Positions 50,386 to 61,323 of a stretch of DNA of 64,000 nucleotides are shown in pieces (the first letter of the stretch is position 1; every line of letters begins with the position of its first letter). The stretch covers positions 310,001 through 374,000 of the forward strand of contig NZ_CP017481.1 in the NCBI RefSeq assembly GCF_002307355.1. The letters run 5' to 3'. The DNA comes from Pectobacterium polaris. GTDB taxonomy: Bacteria; Pseudomonadota; Gammaproteobacteria; Enterobacterales; Enterobacteriaceae. The notes below the pieces were generated by a model. It worked only from the letters and a program-made list of their open reading frames with translations, had not been told where the DNA came from and did no database searches. The position numbers and the translations under genes were made by a program.

Positions 50386-51521
50386 GGCTACAGCGCTTAT
50401 ATCACTGGCAGGCCATCACGTCCGAGGGTGAGTTCATTGATGGAGAACTCATTAGCACACATCGCCAGCACGCCTATGCCAGCCTGATTGCACGGGGCTA
50501 CCAGCCGCTTCTCGTAAAAGCCGGCCATTACCTGTCGCTACGCTACTGGAAACGTGAACAGCTAGGCGAGTTAATCAAACAACTTGCTGCCCTGCTACAA
50601 GCCGGATTACCGCTGCTGGAAGCATTAAAACTCGTGTCGGAACAGCATGAACGCCCCGGCTGGCGCTGCGTATTACGGGATATTCGTACCCATGTTGCTC
50701 AGGGAAGCTCACTGTCTGAAGCATTACATGACTATCCTCATATCTTTCCCGTTCTGTATCAATCCCTCATTGCCGTCGGCGAGCTGACCGGGAAGCTGGA
50801 CGCATGCTGTCTACAGCTCGCTCAGCAGCAAGAAAAACAGTCCAGACTGCAACAGAAAGTCATCAAAGCGTTACGCTATCCCTGCTTTGTTTTGGCCATT
50901 GCCATGCTGGTCAGCATGATGATGTTGACGCTGGTTCTGCCCGAGTTTGCGTCGCTCTATTCCTCATTCGATACGCCGTTGCCGTGGTTTACCCGTCAGT
51001 TGCTCCATCTGGCAGAGATAGTCACTGACTACGGATTTATTGGATTACTGGTGCTCAGTGGTTTGATCGTGGGGTACGCCCGCTTGAGGCAGAAACGACC
51101 ATTGTGGAAAACCCGAGAGCAAGAATGGCTGCTGAAGCTTCCTATCGTATCCAGCCTGTTACGCGGTAAATCGCTGAACCAGATATTTCATATTCTCGCC
51201 ATGACGCAACATGCTGGCTTGACGCTCCCGGAAGGACTGGATGCTGCCGCGACGATCCGTCATCCGCTTTATCAGGCCGCAATTCAACAAATACAAGCGC
51301 AACTGCATCAGGGTACGTCGCTATACCATGCCACACAGCATCACGCCATGCTGTTCCCCGCGCCCTGTCCGCAGCTGATTCGCGTGGGGGAAGAAACCGG
51401 TGCGTTGGATGCGATCTTTACACAGCTGGCAGAATGGCATGAGGGTCGAGTACAGCAGCAGGCGGACATGCTGACGCAAACGCTGGAACCGTTGCTGATG
51501 ATGGTCGTCGGGGAATGGTAG
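50382..51521 (+). CDS. hofC: Type IV pilus platform protein HofC (GspF/PilC-like), 3' frameshift
   Basis: As it stands the frame gives 379 residues ending MMVVGEW. The family would continue: one base later the next frame reads MVGALVIGMYLPIFQLGNVLAGA and stops at 51586. One extra G in the GGGG at 51510-51513 restores VVGGMVGALVIG and a 401-residue protein, matching E. coli HofC (400). So the last transmembrane helix is lost, or the base is a sequencing error. The remainder has the two GspF domains with hydrophobic helices near 170-190 and 215-235. It is an inner-membrane platform for pilus assembly, overlapping hofB. Confidence 0.92.
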   Translation: MRLQRLYHWQAITSEGEFIDGELISTHRQHAYASLIARGYQPLLVKAGHYLSLRYWKREQLGELIKQLAALLQAGLPLLEALKLVSEQHERPGWRCVLRDIRTHVAQGSSLSEALHDYPHIFPVLYQSLIAVGELTGKLDACCLQLAQQQEKQSRLQQKVIKALRYPCFVLAIAMLVSMMMLTLVLPEFASLYSSFDTPLPWFTRQLLHLAEIVTDYGFIGLLVLSGLIVGYARLRQKRPLWKTREQEWLLKLPIVSSLLRGKSLNQIFHILAMTQHAGLTLPEGLDAAATIRHPLYQAAIQQIQAQLHQGTSLYHATQHHAMLFPAPCPQLIRVGEETGALDAIFTQLAEWHEGRVQQQADMLTQTLEPLLMMVVGEW

Positions 51522-51672
51522 GGGCGCTGGTGATTGGCATGTATTTGCCTATCTTCCAGTTGGGGAATGTATTGGCCGGTGCCTGAACCGACCAATACAG
51601 CATACAAACAACCACAAGCTACGTCGTATGCACCGCCGCTAACAGCGGGAAGACGGCGCGTAACGGCGGCAA

Positions 51673-52713
51673 CTACCCGTTGAAAATGCGGTTTTCCTGC
51701 TCGGCCACGCGGATAAACGTTGTACGCTTTGTCAGCTCTTTCAAACGGGATGCACCAACATAAGTACAGGCGGAACGCAGGCCACCAAGAATATCGCGCA
51801 CGGTATTGTCTACCGGACCACGCAGAGGCAATTTCACGGTTTTTCCTTCTGCGGCACGGTACTCTGCCACGCCGCCAACATGACGCTCCATCGCAGATGC
51901 GGAACTCATGCCGTAGAACAGCATCATTTTCTCACCGTTTTCTTCCACGATGGTGCCTTCACATTCATCATGTCCTGCCAACATACCGCCCAGCATGACG
52001 AAATCAGCGCCGCCGCCAAATGCTTTCGCGACATCGCCCGGCATGGCGCACCCGCCGTCGCTCACGATTTGCCCACCGAGACCATGTGCTGCGTCAGCAC
52101 ATTCAATCACAGCAGAAAGCTGAGGGTAACCGACACCCGTTTTAACGCGCGTCGTGCAGACAGAACCGGGGCCAATACCAACTTTCACGATGTCCGCGCC
52201 GGAGAGGATAAGTTCTTCCACCATTTCACCGGTCACGACGTTTCCAGCACAGATAACCTTGTCTGGACAGGCCTCACGCGCTTTTTGCAGGAACGTGACG
52301 AAGTGCTCGGAATAGCCATTAGCTACGTCGATGCAGATGAATTTCAGCTCAGGCGACAGCGCCAAGATTTGCTTTAACTTAATGAAATCAGCCTCAGATG
52401 TCCCGGTCGAGACCATAACATGGCGTAATACCGATGCTGGTGCGCGTTGCACAAACTGAGACCATTGCTCGACAGAATAGTGTTTATGGACAGCCGTCAG
52501 AACATCAAAAGAAGCCAGGACTTCCGCCATACTAAACGTACCCACGGTATCCATATTGGCGGCGATAATCGGTACGCCGGACCAGTTGCCACCGGCATGG
52601 AGGAAGGTGAATTGACGTTCCAGTTCAACGTCAGAGCGGCTTTTCAGCGTCGAACGCTTTGGCCGGATGAGAACGTCTTTAAAGCCTAACTTTAAATCTT
52701 CTTCAATACGCAT
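51673..52713 (-). CDS. guaC: GMP reductase
   Basis: A 346-residue enzyme (E. coli GuaC 347) with catalytic C186 in [11 protein letters not shown] and the IMPDH-like barrel ([48 protein letters not shown]). It converts GMP to IMP with NADPH in purine recycling. It is divergent from coaE as in E. coli. A hairpin lies in its mRNA leader. Confidence 0.97.
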   Translation of the reverse strand: MRIEEDLKLGFKDVLIRPKRSTLKSRSDVELERQFTFLHAGGNWSGVPIIAANMDTVGTFSMAEVLASFDVLTAVHKHYSVEQWSQFVQRAPASVLRHVMVSTGTSEADFIKLKQILALSPELKFICIDVANGYSEHFVTFLQKAREACPDKVICAGNVVTGEMVEELILSGADIVKVGIGPGSVCTTRVKTGVGYPQLSAVIECADAAHGLGGQIVSDGGCAMPGDVAKAFGGGADFVMLGGMLAGHDECEGTIVEENGEKMMLFYGMSSASAMERHVGGVAEYRAAEGKTVKLPLRGPVDNTVRDILGGLRSACTYVGASRLKELTKRTTFIRVAEQENRIFNG

Positions 52714-52745
52714 GAGGTTCGAGTTCCTGGTTAGTGACGGCGGAA

Positions 52746-52767
52746 TGCTCAGTATCGTTACTGAGCA
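52746..52767 (-). promoter_or_regulatory. Hairpin in the guaC leader
   Basis: A perfect 9-bp stem TGCTCAGTA/TACTGAGCA with loop TCGT, 33-54 bases upstream of the guaC ATG. No T-tract follows. It may stabilise or regulate the guaC mRNA. Confidence 0.5.
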
Positions 52768-53006
52768 TAATCATTTCTGAAAAAATAATGCCCTTTACCA
52801 GTGACGTTATCATACGCATGAATAATCCTGCGGCAAGACTGCGATTTTCACTTTATTTGGGATAAAATCAGAGAAATTTACCTATCACCTAGCAAAGTGA
52901 TAACGTGAAGCACACTGCAGTTGATGCCTGATTGACTTCAGGGGGACGGGAAGATATTCCTCACCCTTGAAAATAGTAGAAATGTTAACTTTTCAACACG
53001 GGTGCA

Positions 53007-53633
53007 ATGACATATATCGTAGCCTTAACGGGCGGTATCGGCAGCGGAAAAAGCACCGTCGCTGATGAATTTGCCAAATTAGGGGCCACTATCGTTGATG
53101 CGGATATCATCGCGCGTCAGGTAGTCGAGCCAGGGGAACCCGCACTGGATGCCATCAGGCTCCGGTTTGGCGACGCTATGCTCAATACCGATGGTTCATT
53201 GAACCGTGCCGCACTACGCCAACGGATTTTTTCCTCACCAGATGAGAAACAGTGGCTGAATAATTTACTCCATCCGCTGATCCATCAGGAAACACAGGCC
53301 CAGTTTCAGGCTGCATCCGCACCGTACATTCTGTGGGTCGTCCCTTTACTGGTGGAGAACGGTTTACAACAGCGAGCACAGCGTGTGCTGGTCGTTGATG
53401 TAAACAAAGAAACACAGCTTGCACGCACGCTGGCTCGCGATGGCATCAGTCGGCAGCAAGCAGAAAACATACTGGCAGCACAGGCTACCCGAGAACAGCG
53501 CCTGGCTTATGCCGATGATATTATTGATAACAGTCGCTGCCCAAACGAGCTGGCTCCACAGGTTGCGGAATTACACCGCCAGTACCTTGAGCTAGCCGCC
53601 TCCGCAGCCGACAGGATGACTAAGAATGAGTGA
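53007..53633 (+). CDS. coaE: Dephospho-CoA kinase
   Basis: A 208-residue P-loop kinase (E. coli CoaE 206) with GGIGSGKST at 9-17 and the [13 protein letters not shown] substrate segment. It catalyses the last step of coenzyme A synthesis. The stop overlaps the zapD start by 8 bases, so they are coupled. The preceding 293-base gap (52714-53006) holds the divergent guaC and coaE promoters. Confidence 0.96.
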   Translation: MTYIVALTGGIGSGKSTVADEFAKLGATIVDADIIARQVVEPGEPALDAIRLRFGDAMLNTDGSLNRAALRQRIFSSPDEKQWLNNLLHPLIHQETQAQFQAASAPYILWVVPLLVENGLQQRAQRVLVVDVNKETQLARTLARDGISRQQAENILAAQATREQRLAYADDIIDNSRCPNELAPQVAELHRQYLELAASAADRMTKNE

Positions 53634-54378
53634 CGCCCCCTCAACCATTTTATTCGAATACCCGCTGAACGAAAAAACGCGCACCTGGTTGCGTATCGAA
53701 TCGTTATTGCAGCAGTTGCATCAAAACCACTCCCTGACCGATATGGGAGGCGCTCTGACATTTTTTCGTGCCATAGCCGAGCTGCTCGATGTATTGGAAC
53801 GTGGAGATGTACGCACCGAGTTGCTGAAAGAACTGGAGCGGCAACAGCAAAAACTGCTGCAATGGAGTGATGTGCCGGGCGTTGACATGGAACGCATCCA
53901 TACGCTACGCCGTCAGCTAAAAGATTTATCCAGTACGCTGATGGCGGCCCCGCGGATGGGGCAGTTCTTACGGGAAGATCGCCTGATTGGCATGGTACGC
54001 CAGCGGCTCGGTATTCCCGGCGGATGCTGTAGTTTCGACCTGCCTACCCTGCATAGCTGGCTACATCAGCCTCAGGCGCTACGCGAGAAATTAGTTTTCG
54101 GTTGGCTTAACTCCTTGTCACCGCTCAAACAAGCGCTGGATATGATCCTGGAACTGATCCGCCACTCCGGCACGTTCCGCCCGCAGACCAGCCTGAACGG
54201 TTTCTTCCAGGACAATGCCTCCGATGCTGACCTGCTACGTTTGCGCCTTGAACAGGAACATCAGCTCTATCCGCAAATATCCGGCCATAAGACACGCTAT
54301 GCCATCCGTTTCCTGCCATTAGATAGCGAAAACGGCCACATTCCTCCGCGTTTAACATTTGAACTGGCCTGCTGCTAG
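53626..54378 (+). CDS. zapD: Cell division protein ZapD
   Basis: A 250-residue protein of the YacF/ZapD family (E. coli 247), starting [24 protein letters not shown]. It cross-links FtsZ filaments and stabilises the Z ring. Helical N-terminal and beta-sandwich C-terminal domains are conserved. It overlaps coaE and precedes yacG in the same operon. Confidence 0.96.
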   Translation: MSDAPSTILFEYPLNEKTRTWLRIESLLQQLHQNHSLTDMGGALTFFRAIAELLDVLERGDVRTELLKELERQQQKLLQWSDVPGVDMERIHTLRRQLKDLSSTLMAAPRMGQFLREDRLIGMVRQRLGIPGGCCSFDLPTLHSWLHQPQALREKLVFGWLNSLSPLKQALDMILELIRHSGTFRPQTSLNGFFQDNASDADLLRLRLEQEHQLYPQISGHKTRYAIRFLPLDSENGHIPPRLTFELACC

Positions 54379-54453
54379 ACTCAGCCCTGACAAACCAGAA
54401 TGCGTTAAGTAGCAAATATGTGTTAAGTAACAGATAGAGTGAAAAAGAATCTT

Positions 54454-54648
54454 ATGACAACAGAAATTACGACGGTTAAATGCCCAACCTGCAAGCAGGC
54501 AGTCATCTGGGATGAAACCAGCATCTATCGCCCATTTTGCAGCAAACGTTGTCAGCTCATCGATTTGGGTGAATGGGCTGATGAAGAAAAGCGCATTCCA
54601 AGTGATGATATGGTTTCTGATAGTGAAGACTGGAGCGAAACGCAGTAA
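54454..54648 (+). CDS. yacG: DNA gyrase inhibitor YacG
   Basis: A 64-residue zinc protein with four cysteines, CPTC and CSKRC ([22 protein letters not shown]), as in E. coli YacG. It binds GyrB and inhibits gyrase. The ATG at 54454 matches the family start; a GTG five codons upstream is also open but no better placed. It is the third gene of the coaE-zapD-yacG operon and converges on mutT. Confidence 0.93.
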   Translation: MTTEITTVKCPTCKQAVIWDETSIYRPFCSKRCQLIDLGEWADEEKRIPSDDMVSDSEDWSETQ

Positions 54649-54692
54649 CAACCACGTTTCGCGATAGCGGTTTTCAGGCAGGTAACGTTAGA

Positions 54693-55088
54693 TTAAAGCG
54701 ATTTCAGCCAGTGGATCATCTCTGCATTTGCTGGCGGAAATTCTTCCTCACGTAATTCTTCTACGCTCACCCAACGAGATTCCTGACCTTCCCGACCATA
54801 GGGTTCCCCCCGCCACGTTTCAACCAGAAAGAAATGAAGCGTGATGATTCTCTCCGGCGTAGAAAACGTTTTGTCGTTTAGCGGCTGTGGTGCGCTGGCT
54901 TCGATACCCGTTTCTTCACGCAGTTCACGAATCAGCGCCTGCTCTGGCGTTTCACCTTCTTCAACTTTACCGCCAGGAAATTCCCACATCCCTGCCATAT
55001 GCACGCCATCAGGGCGGCGAGCAATGAAATATTGCTGATCCGCATTGCGGATGATGCCTACCGCGACGGATAACTGTTTTTGCGTCAT
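54693..55088 (-). CDS. mutT: 8-oxo-dGTP diphosphatase MutT
   Basis: A 131-residue Nudix hydrolase (E. coli 129) with box G-x5-E-x7-REUxEExGU visible as GGKVEEGETPEQALIRELREETGI. It removes 8-oxo-dGTP from the nucleotide pool and prevents A-to-C errors. The ATG at 55088 follows AGGAAG; 21 upstream codons in the open frame are non-family. It lies downstream of secA as in E. coli, after an intrinsic terminator. Confidence 0.96.
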   Translation of the reverse strand: MTQKQLSVAVGIIRNADQQYFIARRPDGVHMAGMWEFPGGKVEEGETPEQALIRELREETGIEASAPQPLNDKTFSTPERIITLHFFLVETWRGEPYGREGQESRWVSVEELREEEFPPANAEMIHWLKSL

Positions 55089-55116
55089 GACACTTCCTAT
55101 CAGGTTCTTATCAAGT

Positions 55117-55137
55117 AAAAGGCGGTCAATGACCGCC
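55117..55137 (-). terminator. Terminator between secA and mutT
   Basis: The palindrome GGCGGTCA-A-TGACCGCC (55121-55137) is followed on the minus strand by TTTTACTT. It should stop most secA transcripts before mutT. Confidence 0.8.
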
Positions 55138-55178
55138 CTTATACTTATCACATTTTAATCACTGGATTCAGCGGTCAA

Positions 55179-57875
55179 TTATTTCTGTAAACGACCGTGG
55201 CACTGCTTATATTTCTTGCCTGAACCACATGGGCAAGGATCGTTACGTCCAATCTTACGGTCTGCCTGAGCTGGTGAGCCCGTATTCAGGCTATCTTCTT
55301 CCTGATGGCTAAACTGCTGCTGCTGCGCCAAACGCTCAGCTTCTTCACGGCGTTGCAGCTCCAGCGCTTCGATTTCTTCCGGCATTCTCACCTGAACTTT
55401 GCTCAGCGTACTGATCACTTCATATTTCAGTGATTCCAGCATCGCGGCAAACATAGAGAACGACTCACGCTTATATTCTTGCTTCGGATCTTTCTGTGCA
55501 TAGCCACGCAGATGGATACCCTGACGCAGGTAATCCATTGCCGCCAGATGCTCTTTCCACAAGGAATCCAGCGTCTGCAACATCACGCCTTTCTCGAAGT
55601 TGCGCATGACCTCAGTGCCAACCACTTCTTCTTTGCGATGATAAACCTCAAGCGCCTGCTGGAAAATACGCTCACGCAGCGTTTCTTCGTGCAGTTCAGG
55701 CTCTTTATCCAGCCACGCCTTGATCGGCATATCCAGATCGAAGTCGTTCTTCAGACGCTGTTCCAGACCTTCCGTATCCCACATTTCTTCCAGAGATTCC
55801 GGTGGAATATAGCTGTCGATAGTCGCTTTAAACACATCCTCACGAATACTGGTGATGGTTTCGCTGATATCGGACACATCCAGCAGTTCGTTACGCTGTG
55901 TGTAGATCGCACGACGTTGGTCGTTCGCCACATCATCGTATTCCAGCAGCTGTTTACGAATATCAAAGTTACGGCTTTCCACTTTACGCTGTGCGTTAGC
56001 AATCGCCTTGGTGACCCAAGGGTGCTCAATCGCTTCGCCCGGTTTCATACCCAGTTTACGCATCATGTTAGAAACGCGATCGGAGGCAAAAATACGCATC
56101 AGCGCATCTTCCATCGACAGATAGAAGCGTGATGAACCCGCATCCCCCTGACGGCCGGAACGACCACGCAGCTGGTTATCGATACGGCGAGACTCATGGC
56201 GCTCTGTACCGATAATGTGCAAACCACCCGCAGCCAACACTGCATCATGGCGCACTTTCCAGGCCGCTTTGATTTCTGCAATTTGCGCGTCATCCGGGTT
56301 TTCCAGATGTGCGACTTCTGCCTGCCAGCTACCACCCAATACAATGTCCGTACCACGACCGGCCATGTTGGTCGCGATGGTGACGGCACCAGACTGACCC
56401 GCCTGTGCAACGATGTCCGCTTCCATGGCGTGGAATTTCGCATTCAACACATTGTGTTTGATACCCGCTTTTTCCAGCGCCTGAGAAACCACTTCGGATT
56501 TCTCAATGGAGATTGTACCGACCAGAATAGGCTGACCTTTTACTGAGCGGTCTTTGATATCTTCAATGATGGCATCGATTTTTTCCTGTTCGGTCATGTA
56601 GACCAGGTCAGGCAAGTCTTTACGAACCATCGGACGGTTGGTCGGCACCACAATCGTATCCAGCTTATAGATAGAGCTGAATTCGAACGCTTCGGTATCT
56701 GCCGTACCAGTCATCCCTGCCAGTTTTTCATACAGGCGGAAGTAATTCTGGAAGGTAATGGAAGCCAGAGTCTGGTTTTCATTCTGAATGGTCACCTTCT
56801 CTTTCGCTTCCACAGCCTGATGCAGACCATCAGACCAGCGACGTCCCTGCATGGTACGGCCAGTATGTTCGTCGACGATGATCACTTCACCGTCTTTCAC
56901 AATGTAATCGACATCGCGGGTAAACAATACGTGCGCACGCAGCGCGGCGGTCACATGGTGCATCAGCATGATGTTGGTCGGAGAGTACAGCGACTCACCC
57001 TCTTCCATAATGCCTTCTTTCACCAGCAATTCTTCTACCAGAACCAGACCACGTTCGGTGAGGTTAACCTGACGCGCTTTCTCATCAACAGAGAAATGGC
57101 CTTCGCCGAGGAAGGTATCCGAATCGTCTTTCTCCTGACGGATCAGGTGGGGGATGATTTTATTGACGCTGATATAAAGCTCAGAACTGTCTTCAGCCGG
57201 GCCGGAAATGATCAGCGGCGTACGCGCTTCATCGATCAGGATGGAGTCAACCTCATCCACCAGCGCGTAGTACAGTTTACGCTGTACACGTTCTTCTGGG
57301 CTGAACGCCATGTTGTCACGCAGGTAGTCAAAACCGTATTCGTTATTGGTACCGTAGGTGATGTCTGCCGCATAAGCTTCACGCTTCGCCGGAGCAGGCA
57401 TTCCCGGCAGGTTGATACCAACGCTCAGGCCAAGGAATTCAAACAACGGACGGTTATTTTCGGCGTCACGCTGTGCCAGATAATCGTTCACGGTAACCAC
57501 GTGTACGCCGCGACCAGTCAGTGCATTCAGGTACGCAGGCAGCGTTGCCGTCAGCGTTTTACCTTCACCAGTACGCATCTCCGCGATGCAGCGCTCGTTC
57601 AGTACCATACCGCCGATAAGCTGCACGTCGAAGTGACGCATGCCAAATACACGCTTACTGGATTCACGGACTACCGCGAAGGCTTCCGGCAGCAGGTTCT
57701 CCAGCGACTCACCTTTTTCCAGACGGGCACGGAACTCTTGCGTTTTCGCTTGCAGTTCTTCATCTGAAAGTTTCTCCATTTCTGGTTCGAAACGACCGAT
57801 GACATCAACATTTTTACGCATACGACGCAGCGTACGATCGTTACGGCTACCAAAAATTTTGGTTAGGATATTCAT
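55179..57875 (-). CDS. secA: Protein translocase ATPase SecA
   Basis: An 898-residue motor that drives preproteins through SecYEG. Walker A is [20 protein letters not shown], the DEAD-type box [19 protein letters not shown], and the C-terminal zinc/SecB-binding tail [15 protein letters not shown]. The start is placed at [13 protein letters not shown] (57875); an ATG two codons earlier (57881) is equally possible and neither has a good ribosome site, which fits its known dependence on SecM translation. Longer upstream frame is not SecA-like. Confidence 0.97.
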   Translation of the reverse strand: MNILTKIFGSRNDRTLRRMRKNVDVIGRFEPEMEKLSDEELQAKTQEFRARLEKGESLENLLPEAFAVVRESSKRVFGMRHFDVQLIGGMVLNERCIAEMRTGEGKTLTATLPAYLNALTGRGVHVVTVNDYLAQRDAENNRPLFEFLGLSVGINLPGMPAPAKREAYAADITYGTNNEYGFDYLRDNMAFSPEERVQRKLYYALVDEVDSILIDEARTPLIISGPAEDSSELYISVNKIIPHLIRQEKDDSDTFLGEGHFSVDEKARQVNLTERGLVLVEELLVKEGIMEEGESLYSPTNIMLMHHVTAALRAHVLFTRDVDYIVKDGEVIIVDEHTGRTMQGRRWSDGLHQAVEAKEKVTIQNENQTLASITFQNYFRLYEKLAGMTGTADTEAFEFSSIYKLDTIVVPTNRPMVRKDLPDLVYMTEQEKIDAIIEDIKDRSVKGQPILVGTISIEKSEVVSQALEKAGIKHNVLNAKFHAMEADIVAQAGQSGAVTIATNMAGRGTDIVLGGSWQAEVAHLENPDDAQIAEIKAAWKVRHDAVLAAGGLHIIGTERHESRRIDNQLRGRSGRQGDAGSSRFYLSMEDALMRIFASDRVSNMMRKLGMKPGEAIEHPWVTKAIANAQRKVESRNFDIRKQLLEYDDVANDQRRAIYTQRNELLDVSDISETITSIREDVFKATIDSYIPPESLEEMWDTEGLEQRLKNDFDLDMPIKAWLDKEPELHEETLRERIFQQALEVYHRKEEVVGTEVMRNFEKGVMLQTLDSLWKEHLAAMDYLRQGIHLRGYAQKDPKQEYKRESFSMFAAMLESLKYEVISTLSKVQVRMPEEIEALELQRREEAERLAQQQQFSHQEEDSLNTGSPAQADRKIGRNDPCPCGSGKKYKQCHGRLQK

Positions 57876-57993
57876 GACCATAATAGTTTTAATCTCACAA
57901 GTGCCACGTATCCAGTGGCAACACAACATCGAAAAACTGAGAAACTCAGCAAAAAACGAGAGTAATTTCTTCAGCTAATTATCTACTACACTT

Positions 57994-58518
57994 TCAGCTG
58001 AAAAGATAAGGCCCTGCACGGATGCCGCGGATTTGGGCAAGCCAGATGCCGATTTGATGGTGTGCCTGAGGATAAAAAGTGACGCGCCCAGCATGGGGGG
58101 AGATCACAAAGGGATAGTGGGAATCCTGCGTCAGCAACGCATTTAGCGTATCCAGCAAAACCAGAGAGTGAGGTTGAAGATCGTCAACCTGCTGGGCACT
58201 GGCCGTCTGTGGCGTCGTCAACGCAAAAGAAAGATGACGGATTACCGTGCGAATCGCATGCTGATGCCAGTAGTCAACGCTGTAGGACGAGCGCCGATGC
58301 GCTTCTTTCAGCGCGACCAGATCGGTAAGGTTCAGCGATACGTTATTCTGGCGACTAACGCTGGAGCTTGAATTAGGGAGTGAGGCGATATCCTGTGAGT
58401 CGTTCAGGCTTGTCGGCAGGCCAAGACTCGCCGCGACCATCCCTAATAAGAGATGCGGCCAGAAATAACGTCTGCCAAATTGTCGCCAACGATTTAGAAT
58501 ACCAATCACGAGTAACAT
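57994..58518 (-). CDS. secM: Secretion monitor SecM (arrest peptide)
   Basis: A 174-residue exported regulator whose translation stalls to expose the secA ribosome site. The N-terminal part (RWRQFGRRYFWPHLLLGMVAASLGLP) and YSVDYWHQHAIRTVIRHLSFA match E. coli SecM. The arrest segment IWLAQIRGIRAGP keeps W159 and GIRAGP (165-170) but has Leu instead of Ile after the Trp and His where E. coli has F150. A GTG at 58509 (MIGILNRW) would align exactly with the E. coli start. It lies 118 bases upstream of secA. Confidence 0.94.
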   Translation of the reverse strand: MLLVIGILNRWRQFGRRYFWPHLLLGMVAASLGLPTSLNDSQDIASLPNSSSSVSRQNNVSLNLTDLVALKEAHRRSSYSVDYWHQHAIRTVIRHLSFALTTPQTASAQQVDDLQPHSLVLLDTLNALLTQDSHYPFVISPHAGRVTFYPQAHHQIGIWLAQIRGIRAGPYLFS

Positions 58519-58535
58519 CCACCGGAGCCAGGTCT

Positions 58536-59063
58536 ATGCGTGATAGCCGCCCACAATCACTGGAATTTCTGTTTGATAGCGCATCCATGTCGGGTAAAGG
58601 CCCGCTACAAGATGTGCAACAGCGCGCTATCGCCTTATTAAAACTCAACCGTGCCGTACGCGGGTTATTGCCTGCACCGTTGCACCCATGGTGCCGCGTC
58701 GCTAATTACCGGCAAGGTTTACTGATACTGGAAACCGCCAACGCCAGTTGGCTGATGCGGTTACGTTACGAACAACCTGCGCTGCTCTCTGCATTGCGCG
58801 CACAAATACTACCATCATTGGCTTCAATCGACATCAGGATTAATCCAACGCTTGCCGCAAAAGGGCATGAAATCGTGAAAAATAGTGACATTACGCCGAC
58901 GGAAAATACCGATGACAAACCGTTGCGTCAGTTGAGTGAACAAAGTGCGGAGACATTGAGGACGTTAGCAGGCAATAGCCCGGAAAAACTCAGAAAGATA
59001 TTAGAACGACTGGCTTCGCTGGCCGGAGAGAGTACCAGTAAAACCAGTCGTAATAAGAAGTGA
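58536..59063 (+). CDS. DUF721 (DciA-like) protein
   Basis: A 175-residue protein. The N-terminal 95 residues form a DUF721 domain (LQDVQQRAIALLKLNRAVRGLLP, HPWCRVANYRQGLLILETANASWLMRLRYEQPALL). The C-terminal third is Lys/Ser/Thr-rich, probably flexible, with a short helical repeat (LRKILERLASLAGES). DUF721 includes DciA, the replicative helicase loader of many bacteria that lack DnaC. E. coli has no gene here. GGAG and AGG precede the ATG at 58536; longer frame overlaps secM antisense. It is divergent from secM with only 17 bases between. Confidence 0.82.
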   Translation: MRDSRPQSLEFLFDSASMSGKGPLQDVQQRAIALLKLNRAVRGLLPAPLHPWCRVANYRQGLLILETANASWLMRLRYEQPALLSALRAQILPSLASIDIRINPTLAAKGHEIVKNSDITPTENTDDKPLRQLSEQSAETLRTLAGNSPEKLRKILERLASLAGESTSKTSRNKK

Positions 59064-59081
59064 TTACTTCAAGTTCAAGCG

Positions 59082-60032
<951 letters not shown>

Positions 60033-60103
60033 CTAGTATACACCAGGCTCGGTGGCACAGTTTAGCACAAAGAGCGGAGATTCCAACGTTATCTGGCAGC
60101 AAG

Positions 60104-61255
60104 TTAGTCTGCCTGCTTACGCAGAAACGCCGGGATATCCAGATAGTCTGGCTCTTTATTCGTCTGCGGATTCTGGTCATTAACCACTTTGGCCGCCGGT
60201 TTTTCCTGCGCCAGTGGCGTCATACCGTGTTGCTGATAACGATGATCCATCACAGGCTGGCTGGCCTGCTTGTTCGTCACAAGAGTAATCTCAGGACGTT
60301 TGTCCATGCCGATACCCGTCGCAACAACCGTGACACGCAGTTCATCATTCATTTCCGGGTCAAGCGATGTACCGATTACAACTGTCGCATTATCGGATGC
60401 AAATGCACGGATGGTGTTACCTACCGTCTCGAACTCATCCAGACGCAGGTCAAAGCCCGCAGTGATGTTGACCAATACGCCACGTGCGCCGGACAGATCA
60501 ATGTCTTCCAACAGTGGACTGGAGATCGCCATTTCAGCGGCTTCTTCTGCACGGTCTTCACCACGCGCAACACCGGAACCCATCATGGCATAACCCATTT
60601 CGGACATCACGGTACGCACGTCTGCAAAGTCGACGTTCATCAGACCCGGACGTGTGATCAGCTCGGCAATACCCTGCACCGCGCCTTTCAGTACATCGTT
60701 TGCTGCGCCAAATGCATCCAGCAGGGAGATACCGCGACCCAGCACTTTCAGCAGTTTGTCGTTTGGAATGGTGATCAGCGAGTCGACGTGCTTAGACAGC
60801 TCGGCGATACCCTGCTCTGCAAACGCCATACGCTTTTTGCCTTCAAAGTTGAAAGGCTTGGTCACCACAGCGACGGTCAGAATGCCCAGGTCTTTTGCGA
60901 CTTCGGCAACAACTGGCGCAGCACCTGTACCTGTACCACCGCCCATACCTGCGGCGATAAACACCATATCCGCACCTTCCAGTGCTGAACGCAGTGCTTC
61001 ACGATCTTCTTCAGCCGAATTACGGCCGACTTCTGGGTTAGCGCCTGCACCCAGACCTTTAGTGATGCCACTGCCAATCTGAATCGTCTGGCCAACAGCC
61101 GTTTTGCGTAATGCCTGTGCATCCGTGTTGACCGCGAAGAATTCGACGCCTTCGATGCGCTCACGCACCATGTGTTCGACGGCATTACCACCGCCGCCAC
61201 CGACGCCGATGACTTTAATCACCGCGTCGTTGGTTAATTCCATTGGTTCAAACAT
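60104..61255 (-). CDS. ftsZ: Cell division protein FtsZ
   Basis: A 383-residue tubulin-like GTPase, same length as in E. coli. The GTP signature is [11 protein letters not shown]; the T7 loop and the C-terminal conserved peptide [14 protein letters not shown], which binds FtsA and ZipA, are present. It polymerises into the division ring. It lies 68 bases downstream of ftsA. Confidence 0.98.
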   Translation of the reverse strand: MFEPMELTNDAVIKVIGVGGGGGNAVEHMVRERIEGVEFFAVNTDAQALRKTAVGQTIQIGSGITKGLGAGANPEVGRNSAEEDREALRSALEGADMVFIAAGMGGGTGTGAAPVVAEVAKDLGILTVAVVTKPFNFEGKKRMAFAEQGIAELSKHVDSLITIPNDKLLKVLGRGISLLDAFGAANDVLKGAVQGIAELITRPGLMNVDFADVRTVMSEMGYAMMGSGVARGEDRAEEAAEMAISSPLLEDIDLSGARGVLVNITAGFDLRLDEFETVGNTIRAFASDNATVVIGTSLDPEMNDELRVTVVATGIGMDKRPEITLVTNKQASQPVMDHRYQQHGMTPLAQEKPAAKVVNDQNPQTNKEPDYLDIPAFLRKQAD

Positions 61256-61323
61256 AATTTCTCTCCGTTTGTGCCTGTAACTGCGAGATCATAAAACTGT
61301 GCCAGGTGATCTCTTTGATAACA

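Noticed and set aside
56820..57767. 315-codon open frame antisense to secA
   Set aside because: Shadow frame of secA, with no ribosome site or family similarity.
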